Origin: Todiramphus chloris collaris
Taxonomy: Eukaryota; Chordata; Aves; Coraciiformes; Alcedinidae
Direction: 5' to 3'
Length of the DNA: 64,000 nucleotides
Assembly (NCBI GenBank): GCA_025345505.1
Contig: JANVCC010000018.1
Location: forward strand, 11,848,231-11,912,230
Of this stretch, positions 54,390 through 64,000 are shown piece by piece; position 1 is the first letter of the stretch; the number at the start of each line of letters is the position of its first letter. Below the pieces are notes generated by a model. It had not been told where the DNA came from. It saw only the letters and a list, made by a program, of their open reading frames with translations, and did no database searches. A program made the position numbers and the translations under genes.

Positions 54390-56540
54390 ACCAGCATTAT
54401 AAGTTTGGGTTGGAAGCAGCATACAGACCACTGTGATTAATGGCCCCTCTGCTAAACTTTATCACTCCATTATTCAACATAATTTCCAGCTCATTTATGA
54501 ATATGTTGAGCAGTACATATACCAGCAGAAATCCTGGGAGACTCACTTGATAATCTCCCTCCATTTATTTCTACCTTTTGTTTCCTAATTATTAGCTAGT
54601 TAGTAATTCTTCAAGAAGACCTTTCCTCTGATTCCATGACAGCTTAAATTTCTTTGAAAGTCTTCAGTGACATTCCATGTCAAAATCTTTTAGGAATTTC
54701 AAGCATACCATGTCATCTTCTGTATATGTTCAATATCTTCCTTCTACAAAAGTATTTCTGAAGCTTTCCAACTATACAGGAGTGAGATCCAGACTGCCTA
54801 CATCTTATATTTAAAACATAAGTCTCAAACAGGAGTTAATTTTTTAACTTTCCACCTAATGCTAAACAATTATTTTAATTTACTATGGAAGTTCCTTAGG
54901 GGCTTAACTTTAGTCACATTTTCATGGCCAGAAGGTCATATCCCAGCTGGGTATACCTATGCCACACCTACGGATCTGTCACAATCCAGTTTAACGGTAC
55001 CATTCACACAGACTAGTCAACAAATTACTCACCTAGGGTGCAGAGAAACTGAGTACGGGGCAGTCTTGAGTAAGACAGAGCCTATGCTCCAGGCTCTTGC
55101 ATCGACCATTAGATGATGCCATATCCTGGGCACAAACACACATCAGCCATCTCTCGTCCTTCTTAAAATCCATTTGTATAGACATGTTTGCAAGAATTTT
55201 GGGTTGAAGAGAGAAATAAAGAAGGAAAAAAAACTAGTGCTAGTGCTAAGTAAAGATAGGAGAAGACTCTGGACTTCCAGTGTCCCTTTAATGCTCAGTC
55301 TTCCCTTATTTGTTACAAATGAATTCAAGGTCTTTCCTGTCTTCTTTAAAACACGTTTTCTGTCTCCCCAGTCATCATCTTCTGTTCTTGCTCCCTATAA
55401 AACATAGGAGATTAGCGCTTTCTGGATGAAATAATATCAGTACCTTTTGCGATGGTAATATAGCCTCCTGATCTGTACTGGGAGTATCCACCCAGCTACA
55501 AGCATGACAATCCAATGTAGTCTGTTCATCTGCATTTCCATACCTTTATATCATTCAATCACCTTGGTATAAAAACTAAGGAAAAAAAAAAGAAAAAGTT
55601 TTAATTTGAACCTTGTTTCTTTCCCCACTTCATAGAAAGTTTTCTTATGTGATTACTCATTCAATTATAAGTGGAACCTTCCCTATTGTTTTTTAATTTT
55701 ATTCAAAATTCCTCCTATCCTTAAAAATTTGTGATAGTTTAGCTAAATCTGATTGAAAGAAATTTCAGTCAGTTTCACATTTAAGTTCCTAATTTCTGCA
55801 CATCTGTAGACTTCACTAGCTAAGTCTCTTAATTTCTCATACTTGCCATCTCAGATAGGAACCTTGATCTATTTTCTGTGTATTCATCAATGTAATTTAA
55901 TTGGAATAAACTTGATGTCACTTAAGTTATTTTCTATGGTCAGGTCTTCTATAACATCCTTGGTTTACCAAAGCAGATTAAAAGATAGATTTATTCTCTA
56001 TACAGTCACAAAACCAGCAAGATGTAAAACTATCTACTAATACATCCAGGAATAACCAAGTTCTACCAAGATTAGTTACTCAAGATTTTGCATTCATTGA
56101 ATTGTTGAGAAATTAGTCATTTGTTACTCATTTTATAACTGGGAGATTCTCCCACAATGACACAATTCCCAGTGATATTAATCACTGTAACTATTTCAAG
56201 ACATTTATATATCCATATCAAGTTCTGTTCCTGGAATCTATAGCAGGTTCTTAATACCACATCTAGAGAACTTGTTTTAGAAAACCTTTAAAACAATTTT
56301 GATCCAAATTGAATGTCTGTGAGTCCTTTTTTAGCTATAGCACTTCATTGAGATAGAATGCCAATCCACTGCTTTTGACTTTATTTCTGTCCTACCTGAA
56401 GAAATTACACTTTTCAGTGTCCTTATGTATATTTAATTAATGACATGTTTCACAATGTTTTTGAAATCACTGTTAAAATTATTTTGTTATCAGATATCAC
56501 CATCTTATTGCCCAGACTCCTTACTTTAATTGAAGAATAT
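54390..56540 (-). mobile_element. Ancient CR1/L3-like LINE, EN and RT relics
   Basis: Two blocks in the same antisense orientation and correct order suggest one very old CR1-clade LINE. Block 1 (about 54440-54790, plus-strand text) contains CTCATTTATGAATATGTTGA, ATTTCTACCTTTTGTTTCCT, CTGATTCCATGACAGCTTAA and CATACCATGTC. I recognise these as antisense reverse transcriptase text from old CR1/L3-like repeats of reptiles and birds (region around and upstream of the FADD box). Block 2 (about 55830-56540) contains AGGTCTTCTATAACATCC, GAGATTCTCCCACAATGACA, CAATTCCCAG, TATATCCATATC and GGAATCTATAGC, antisense endonuclease text of the same kind of element. No open frame remains. 54800-55830 between them is not recognised and may be decayed linker or an unrelated insertion. 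Confidence 0.65.
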
Positions 56541-57464
56541 TTCTTTTAAATTTCACTTTCCTTACTGAGTCTTTAAACTGACTGTTGACTACTACACTGC
56601 AGTTTCTAGAAGGATCAACACTTTTTTTTTCTCTTCTAGTCAATATTTTGATGATCTGCATGTTTTTTCTCATTATGACAATTTTTGTCATTGTGTAGTG
56701 AATGGGATGATGCTTGTTGCTCATTTCTGAGACAGTTCTCTTCTGTCCCAAACATACAGTACAGAGAGGTAAAAAAAAAATTGTGTTTGGAAATCCAGAG
56801 CAGCTTGGACTGTTTAGGGGAGAAGCAGAGGGAATATGTAAGTGCATCCTTTGGAGGACAAGGAAATCACTAGAAAATCTTCGGTGTTATGGAAATGGAA
56901 TAGGATGGGCAGAATGGATCATGAATCTGAAGCTGAGTGAGTATTGTAGCACTAAGAGATAAAGATGCTGAACAGAGAGGAAATAACAGGACTTAAAAGA
57001 CGTTCTACAGAGGATGTAGCTAGAATGAGAGAGAAGATAAGTAACTTTGGACTGGTGTAAATATAGTTTTAAGGAAATGAAGAGGCAGTGGGGCAATGGG
57101 ACTAAGTAGAAAGCTTGGATTCCTTCACTTCTGCATTCCTCTGCCATGAACAAATATCTTTCCAATTTACTGAAAAGGAGTTCTCTCCACTGGCTCTCCA
57201 CATGCAGAATGACAACCTGCCAGTTGATGAACCATGTGACATTCAGTATGAATCTCTTGATAGAATATTTATTAATATTTATTATTATCATCACTTTGGG
57301 AAGTTAAGAATTTGGGAAGCTTTATGCTGAAACTCATCACATTAACAAAGCATTAAGACAAACATTTGTCAAGTGAAGATCTATATATGCAACCTCTGCA
57401 TGCTGATAAAGCTTTAAATCATATAACTGCATACCATGTTTCCAAAAACTGAAAGATTGACACT

Positions 57465-57498
57465 GATATATATATATATGTGTATATATATATATATA
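57465..57498. repeat. (TA)n microsatellite
   Basis: Two TA blocks joined by a GTG interruption (ATATGTGTATAT). Confidence 0.95.
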
Positions 57499-59867
57499 AA
57501 AATTCTGTGCAGTCCTACAGTGAGAGCTTTTTCTCTTGTTTTCGGGTTTTCTGTCTGAAGCACATAGACTGCTAAAGATGTATATGCATATTTATTTCCT
57601 GGTGCTGGGTACAATTCCATCTTATTTCTCTGATATATAAACCAAGCTTCTTTGACTTCAGAAGAGAACAAAATACATCACTTTACAGATGTCACTATAA
57701 CATTGATAATTAACTAATCTCTTGAATGCAGATGCAGGATACACTTCCACCAGAGATTAGCAGAATTTTTATAGATTTAAGTGGCCATATGCTTTGTGTT
57801 GAGCATCTTACTTTCAAAATTACTAACTTTAACTGAACAATGGTGATGGTGACCCGTGTGACTACTTACAGCAACTGTATTCACAAAGATATATAAAGTG
57901 TTCTCATCTCCCTACAAGACTGCCTACTTTTGCCATTTAAGAATACCAGAAAATTCATCATATTAAAAATCCTGGTATTGTCAGCTTCCTTGGGTAAAAC
58001 AATCAAGAATGAATAAACTCTACACAAAGGCGATTGAATCATTCCCTTCTGTATTACAGACCTGACATAAGATTATGTATAATGTTAAAATGACAGTTTT
58101 TTCTTTAAGACTTTCCTTCACAAGTGAAATTTAATTCTAGAAAGAGCAAAAGAATTTAAAAAAACCCCAAAAAGTTACAATTAAATTTTAAATCAACTGG
58201 GGTTATATGCAACTTATCTGATAACTGTCTAAATTCAAGTTGTAAAGTTTCAGCTCGTTATTTTGGGTCCTGGAGCTGTAAACACTTCTAGAATGCATTT
58301 GTTCCTGCTAAGAAAAACATAAAATGGGGTTGAAACTTTCTGGAGATGTTAAGTTCTGTCCACTAAGATCACAGCCATATCTTTTAGAGGGAAAAATAGT
58401 TTGACAATTTCTCTCTTTGTGTTCTTAGATATTCACAAAAAATTTGTATGTTTGTATTATGAATTGTGTTTTAAGGCTGCAATCCACACTGGCCTATTTC
58501 AGGCTACTGATTGGAGTCATATGAATCCTTGATTTATCAGACAAAACATAATTGTGTCAGAATCACAGTCAAAAGGACTAAGACTCCAAAGTGAAATGTA
58601 TTTTTCTGGTAATAAATCTAAATGTCTTTCATTCACGAGGAAACACTTCTGTTACAGCCATTGTTTTCTCCATAAAATACGTCTGTCTATTTTTTTCATT
58701 TTGATTCATGAGAAACTTATGGCAGTGAGCAACTTAACCAAACAGTGATGACTGGTGGGCAGTGTGTGTTACAGGAACTATGTTTTATTATAGACAGTTT
58801 GTTAAAAAATCCTTTTGTTCAGGTAGTTACAGCCTCCATGTTTTTATCACTTTACTATCACATTTCTTCAAACAAATATTATTTTCTTATACAATTTACT
58901 ATTCTTTCATGTCCTTCTCCCGTTTCATGCCTTGCATCTTCATCTGCTGCTTTCTAATTGCTAGGGAAGGCAGACAAGATGTCCCATTGGGAACAGATGG
59001 CTTTCTGGAAATCTACCAACAAGGACTACTCCTGGAATAGATTTTATCTGCAGGCCCCACACAGAGGTAATATATGATACCTACAAATAGATAGTGCTCC
59101 AAAGGCTTAGGAAGGAAAAAACCTATATCCTGCTGGAGCTCTTAAGCTTGTTATGACTACAACTTGCCAACAAAAAGGCAGGAATAAAAATGAATCCTAT
59201 ATATAAACTTGAATTTTTGAAGTGAATTTTCTTTACTTCCATTATCAGTTCCTATGATAGGAACAGCTATGCTTAAAATACATTTTTTCTGAAGCAATGT
59301 GTTTTACTTCTCAATGGTAGATTTCATACAAAATTTGAAATCAGATATAATGTTATCCTACTTTACAAAAATGGTGTGAGATGCAAGATAATATCTGAAA
59401 AGAATGTTAAGTCTCTACAGGAATAAGAACAAATATGTTGGATTCCAGTAGGTGTGGAGAACTGTCTTTGCCAGTGTTATGTCTTTCTGTTCTATATTCT
59501 GCACCTTTATTTTCTTTCATCATAGACAGGAGAGATGTTATTTGTAACATTTTATAAAACACATACTTATTTAGCTTTGGTTTTCCTCAATCTAAAATAA
59601 AATTGATTATAATCATATTGTATACGGCTGTTCTGTGTGTCTGGAAAATATTATTCAGAGGTTATGGATGGGGCTATAAAACTGAGAGATCAGAGATATA
59701 CTGTTTATTGTAGAAAAATACAAACTATGGATAGTAAAGTGACAATAGTACTCTGTATCCTCAGGATTCTAACCTCAGCCTTGAAAAAATGTATGGTTTA
59801 CTTATTGTTCCTGTTAACAACGCAAAATTAGTATTAGGGAACTTAATTTTTTCATTATTTATGAAAC

Positions 59868-59887
59868 AAAAAAAAAAAAAAAAAAAA
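59868..59887. repeat. Poly-A run (20 A)
   Basis: Twenty A residues followed by GGTGTTCTGGGG and a T run. No processed pseudogene is recognised upstream of it, so it is taken as simple sequence. Confidence 0.9.
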
Positions 59888-60119
59888 GGTGTTCTGGGGT
59901 TTTTTTTATATGGATTACAGGTATTGAAAATTGATCCTAAAATTTAAAACACTAGAATGCAAGTACTGGAAAGAAAATATAAATGTTACCAATTTATTCC
60001 TTGGATTTGACAATCCAGACATATTGTTGTTTGAGGAGGAAAAAATGGCTTGACTGCTTTTTGACTGAGTGGGTTCACAATAGCGTTACCATCCTATGAC
60101 CACTTCTGGAAATTTGAAG

Positions 60120-60598
60120 ATGTTTGTGGTGGGTTGACCCTGGCACAGCACCAGGTGCCCACCAAGCCCTTCTATCACTCCCCCCGACCCTTCAGCACGG
60201 CACACAGGGAGAGAATAAGACGCAAAGCAAAGGGCCGTGGGTTATGATAGATAAGATGTTATTCTCTACTTCCCGTCCACAGGTGATGTCGGGCCGAGTC
60301 CAGGAAGCAGGGCTCCAGGAACACGTAGCAGCCGCTTGGAGGACAAAGCAGAATGCCCCCCCATCCTCCTCCTGCCCTCTCCCTTTATAGTTGAGCTGAC
60401 GTCATATGGTATGGAATATCCCACTGGTCAGCTCAGGTTGGCTGTATCCCCTTGCCCATCTTGCCCCCCCTATCCTCTGGTGCCGTGTGAGCACTGTCAG
60501 CCATAACATGGGTGTGTTATCAACACCCTCCAGCTCCCAGTGCTGCAGCATGAGGGCTGGATGGGGAAAAGCAGCTCAGCCAGACCCACTGCAATGTT
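60120..60598 (+). mobile_element. ERVL-type solo LTR with 5-bp target duplication
   Basis: This is a solitary LTR at 60125-60593 (469 bp) on the plus strand, beginning TGTGGTGGGTTGACCCTGG and ending CAGACCCACTGCA. It is flanked by the 5-bp direct repeat ATGTT at 60120-60124 and 60594-60598. The termini and several internal blocks match the LTR at 24622-25212, but the two differ by many substitutions and indels and by about 120 bp in length, so they represent different subfamilies. This copy is distinctly GC-richer than its surroundings. It contains a full CRE palindrome TGACGTCA (60397-60404) within the 25-bp block shared with the other LTR. No internal retroviral region is attached; it is a fossil solo LTR. 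Confidence 0.87.
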
Positions 60599-61052
60599 CC
60601 TTTTTATTAAATGCACATTAGCAGTACAAGAAAAACAAAAAAAGACATGAAAGTACAACCTTTTGGTTGGTCAAGGTAGAAAAAGTGATGCTTGCTTACC
60701 TTTTAAGTATTCAGGAGAAATAGCAAATGTGGAATAGTATTAGTTGGAGTGTTTGTATTATCTTTACAGTATAAACTAGAAACAGCTATTTAGGCTATAA
60801 ATGGGAGTAACGATAGAAATTTCATGTGGGGAAAGGAATATTCTCTAATTTCTGAGAAAATCTTTGGACATTTTAACCTACCCACTATTTGATCAAAGTT
60901 AATTTCATTTCTGAGATAAGAAGTTGTCAATTAAGCAGGAAGATGCCAAGCTTTGCACATAAGCCGCATTCAGAAAGACATGCAATAATTAGTGTTCTGG
61001 ACACGGTACAGGCACAGATCTTCAGGTGTAAATTAGAAGCCTTTCCCACAGC
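60599..61052. other. Unique AT-rich spacer
   Basis: Nothing is recognised between the solo LTR and the next LTR-like block. Confidence 0.5.
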
Positions 61053-61390
61053 TGTTAGGGTTTGTTTTAGCTTTTGTCTATTGTGTCAGGCCCCAGGGAG
61101 CTGTTAACGTGAGCAAGATGAGGCAGGGCTTTCTTGTCCACGCCCCCTTTACTTTGGCTGGATGTCATGGCCTATATAAGCAAATTTTGCTTAGATTGTT
61201 GTAGTGCAAAATGCAGGGGAGCAGTGGGCTCATAGTGACTGAATCAATAAAGTATTGCAGGTTATCCAAGTTCAGGTACTGGGTATGAAATTTGCTTTCT
61301 TAACGCAGGTGAATGGTTTCTTATGACCTGAAACAGTTGTACAGTTCAGTAATAATGCTTCCCTCATGCTCCAGGACTTGGTGTGACTAC
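61053..61390 (+). mobile_element. Possible solo LTR (promoter and polyA-like block)
   Basis: The segment has an LTR-like order of signals: a GC-richer upstream part with CCACGCCCCC (61139-61148, a GC/Sp1-like box), TATATAAG at about 61172-61179, and AATAAA at about 61246 followed by a T/G-containing stretch. It would begin TGTTAGGG at 61053. A 6-bp direct repeat CACAGC lies at 61047-61052 and 61391-61396 and could be a target duplication of class II (ERVK-like) type, but the right end would then read ...GACTAC instead of the usual CA. Family not recognised; a host promoter-like sequence or chance is possible. If real, it is a fossil without internal region. Confidence 0.35.
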
Positions 61391-61599
61391 CACAGCTTGG
61401 TCACATAAGTATCTGGAGAAGGAGGAAAGCAGAAGCAAAGTACTCAGAAGGATGTGACAGTCATTGAGCATATTTTCCATAAGCAGCCTTGCATCAAGCA
61501 CTTTTCCCCATCATGTAGCCAGAGCACCCTGACTTAGAGCACATGCAATGGCATATCCTTTTATGCCTATTGTATGAAACAGTTTATCATACATCTGGA
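61391..61599. other. Unassigned spacer before CR1
   Basis: Short stretch between the LTR-like block and the CR1 copy. It could include decayed CR1 endonuclease text, but none is clear. Confidence 0.4.
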
Positions 61600-63914
61600 G
61601 GCCCATCATCTTTGTGAGACCTGGTTCATGATGCACGTGGTAGATGAGCCAACTAGGACAGGAACAATGCTGGATCTTTTTCTCACTAAGAAGGAGGGTC
61701 TGGTTGAAGTGGTGAACGTTGAGGGCAGCCTTGGCTGCAGCGACCATGAAATGGTGGAGTTCAGGATCTTGTGTGGTAGAAACAGAATACCAAGCAGAAT
61801 CACAACCTTGGACTTCAGTAGGGTCAACTTTGGCCTTTTCAAGCAATTGCTAGGGGAAAGAGGGTACTAGAAGGTAAAGAGTCCCAAGATAGTTGGTTAG
61901 CATTCAAAGATCACTTCTTCCAAGCTCAAGATCCCAACAGGTAGGAAGTCAAGAAAGGGACATGGGAGACCTGCATAAACAGGGACCTGCTGGGCAAACT
62001 CAAGTGGAAGAAGAGAGTCTACAGATCATGGAAGGAGGGGCTGGACACTGTTGTCAGAGGATGTAGGGAGGCAACCAGGAAAGCTAAGACCTCCTTGGAA
62101 TTAAAACTTGCAAAAAAGATGAAGGACAAAAGAAAGATCTTCTTCAAATACATAGCAGATAAAACTAACACTAGAGGCAATGTAGGCCCACTGATGAATG
62201 AGGTGGGTGCCCTGGTGACAGAGGATAAAAAGAAGGCGGAGTTACTGAATGCCACCTTTGTCTCAGTCTATACTGCTGGAGGCTGTCCTGAGGAATCACA
62301 GAACCTTGAGGCCCCAGAGGAAGTCAGGAGAGTTTGCCTTGGTTGATGAAGACTGGGTTAGAGACCAATTAAGTGATCTGGACATCCATAAATCCATGGG
62401 TCTTGATTGGATGCATCTGCGGGTGCTGAGGGAGCTGGAGGAAGTCATTGCTAGATAACTCTCCATTATCCTTGGTAAGTCACAGGGAACAGGAGACATG
62501 CCTGAGGACTGGAGGAAAGCAAATGTGACTCCAGTTTTCAGAAAGGGCAAGAAGGAGGACATGGGTAATTATAGACCAGTCAGCCTCACCTCCATCCTTG
62601 GAGATGTGATGGAACAACTTATCCTTGGTACTGTCTCTGGGCAGATCAAGGACAAGAGGGTCATTAGGGCAGTCAACACAACTTCACCAAGGGGAAGTCA
62701 TGCTTGACCAACCTGATAGCCTTTTATGAGGACATAACCAGGTGGATAGATGATGGTAAGGCAGTGGATGTGGTCTATCTTGATTTCAGTAAAGCATTTG
62801 ACAGTCTCCCACAGCATCCTCGCAGCTAAACTGAGAAAGTGTGGTCTGGATGATTGGGTAGTGAGGTGGATTGTGAACTGGTTGAAGGAAAGAAGTCAGA
62901 GAGTTGTGGTCAATGGGACAGTCTAGTTGGAATCCTGTATCGAGTGGAGTCCCTCAAGGGTCGGTACTGGGGCCAGTACTATTCAATATATTCATCAGTG
63001 ACCTGGATAAGGGAATGGAGTGCACTGTCAGCAAGTTTGTTGATGACACAAAACTGGGAGAAGTGACTGACACACCAGAAGGCTGTGCTGTATCCAGTGA
63101 GACCTAGACAGGCTGGAGAGTTGGACAGGGAGAAAATTAACAAAATATAACAAGGGCAAGTATATAATCTTGCATCTGGGAAAGAACAACCCCATGTACC
63201 AGTATAGGTTGGGGACTGACCTGTTGGAGAGCGGTGTAGGGGAAAGGGACCTGGGGCTGCTGGTGGACAGCAGGATGACCATGAGCCAGCAATGTGCCCT
63301 TGTGGCCAAGAAGGCCAATGGCATCCTGGGGTGGATTAGAAGGGGTGTGGCTAGTAGGTCAAGAGAGGTTCTCCTCCCCCTCTACTCTGTGCTGGTGAGA
63401 CCTCATTTGGAATCTTGTGTTCAGTTCTGGGGCCTTCAGTTCACAAAGGACAGGGAACTGCTTGAGAGAGTACAGTGCAGACCGCAAAGATGATTAAGGG
63501 AGTGGAACATCTCCCTTATAAGGAAAGGCTGAGGGAGCTGGGTCTCTTTAGCTTGGAGGAGACTGAGGGGTGACCTCATTGATGTTTATAAATATGTAAA
63601 GGGTGAGTGTCAGGAGAATGGAGCCAGGTTCTTCTCAGTCTCAACCAATGACAAGGCAAGGGGCAGTGGGTGAAAGCTGGAAAATAGGAGGTTCCACATA
63701 AATATGAGAAAAACATCTTCACAGTGAGGGTTACAGAGCACTGGAGCAGGCTGCCCAGAGAGGTTGTGGGGTCTCCTTCTCTGGATGCATTCAAAACCTG
63801 CCTGGATGCATTCCTGTGTGACCTGCTTTACGTGGTCCTGCTCTGGCAGAGGGATTGGACAATATGACCTTTAAGGTTCTTTCCAATCCCTAACATCCTG
63901 TGATTCTGTGATTC
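61600..63914 (+). mobile_element. CR1 LINE, 2.3 kb: EN end, RT, 3' tail
   Basis: This plus-strand CR1 is 5' truncated inside the endonuclease. It reads VVDEPTRTGTMLDLFLTKKEG (61640-61702), SLGCSDHEMVEFRIL and ITTLDFSRVNFGLFKQLLG. The linker follows (LELKLAKKMKDKRKIFFKYI from about 62095), then KSMGLDW, MPEDWRKANVTPVFRKGKKE (62498 onward), NYRPVSLTSILGDVMEQLIL, VDVVYLDFSKAFD (about 62767-62805), [14 protein letters not shown] (62946-62987) and the catalytic box FVDDTKLG (63036-63059). The thumb and C-terminus give HLGKNNP, VDSRMTMSQQCALVAKKANG, SRSREVLLPLYSVLVRPHLE and [15 protein letters not shown]. The 3' tail is GTGATTCTGTGATTC. Numerous stops and frameshifts separate these pieces (for example near 61867, 62345, 62707, 62825, 63105, 63493 and 63570), so it is inactive. 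The subfamily differs from the 31.8-kb copy. Confidence 0.93.
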
Positions 63915-64000
63915 ATGAGTCTTGTATGTCAGGGTTTCAGAAATGTAAAAGGACTTATAATACCTTGTCTCTGCTAAAATAATTTAAGCAAACAGAAAAG
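63915..64000. other. Unique sequence at window edge
   Basis: Nothing is recognised in the last 86 bases. Confidence 0.5.

Larger units (their letters stand above)
56541..60119. other. Unique AT-rich noncoding sequence
   Basis: No interspersed repeat or exon is recognised. It holds a TA microsatellite at 57465-57498 and an A run at 59868-59887. Confidence 0.5.

Noticed and set aside
59868-59887. Poly-A tail of a processed pseudogene
   Set aside because: No coding relic lies upstream and no flanking duplication is visible; treated as a simple A run.

Overview
This window is vertebrate nuclear DNA, almost certainly from a bird. The base composition is AT-rich. The recognisable interspersed repeats are dominated by CR1 non-LTR retrotransposons ending in short ATTCTATG/ATTCTGTG-type tails, with a little solitary LTR material and no abundant young SINE. 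Two solo LTRs begin TGTGGTGGGTTGACC; from memory that family occurs in neoavian birds, so a neoavian host is my best guess (inference, not proved). A run of exactly 100 N at 43994-44093 marks an assembly gap.

I find no host protein-coding exon, rRNA or tRNA gene, CpG-island promoter or CRISPR array that I can support. The window reads as a gene desert or a very large intron. Every long, recognisable reading frame belongs to a CR1 ORF2 fossil.

Layout: 1-24616 is mostly unique AT-rich sequence with two CR1 fragments (3403-3608 minus; 10404-11008 plus). A minus-strand ERVL-type solo LTR lies at 24622-25212 with a 5-bp target duplication. 31829-34890 holds the largest CR1 copy (minus; endonuclease, reverse transcriptase and 3' tail). 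Further CR1 pieces lie at 36415-36825 (minus), 41636-41830 (minus), 42125-42838 (plus, old), 49466-50230 (plus, internally deleted) and 51056-51558 (minus). The sequence gap at 43994-44093 is bracketed by an A/C-rich tract on the left and a G/T-rich tract on the right. 54390-56540 contains a very decayed CR1/L3-like LINE on the minus strand, recognisable in endonuclease and reverse transcriptase text. A second solo LTR (plus) lies at 60125-60593, a possible third LTR or promoter-like block at about 61053-61390, and a 2.3-kb CR1 copy (plus) at 61600-63914.

The items most worth a second look are a foldback structure exactly at the 5' junction of the 49.5-kb CR1 copy, a 25-bp block identical between the two otherwise diverged LTRs that contains a CRE-like and a kB-like site, the ancient LINE at 54.4-56.5 kb, a degenerate 55-bp tandem array at 47.77-47.99 kb, and the complementary low-complexity tracts around the gap. 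I see no evidence for a new multi-gene system here.
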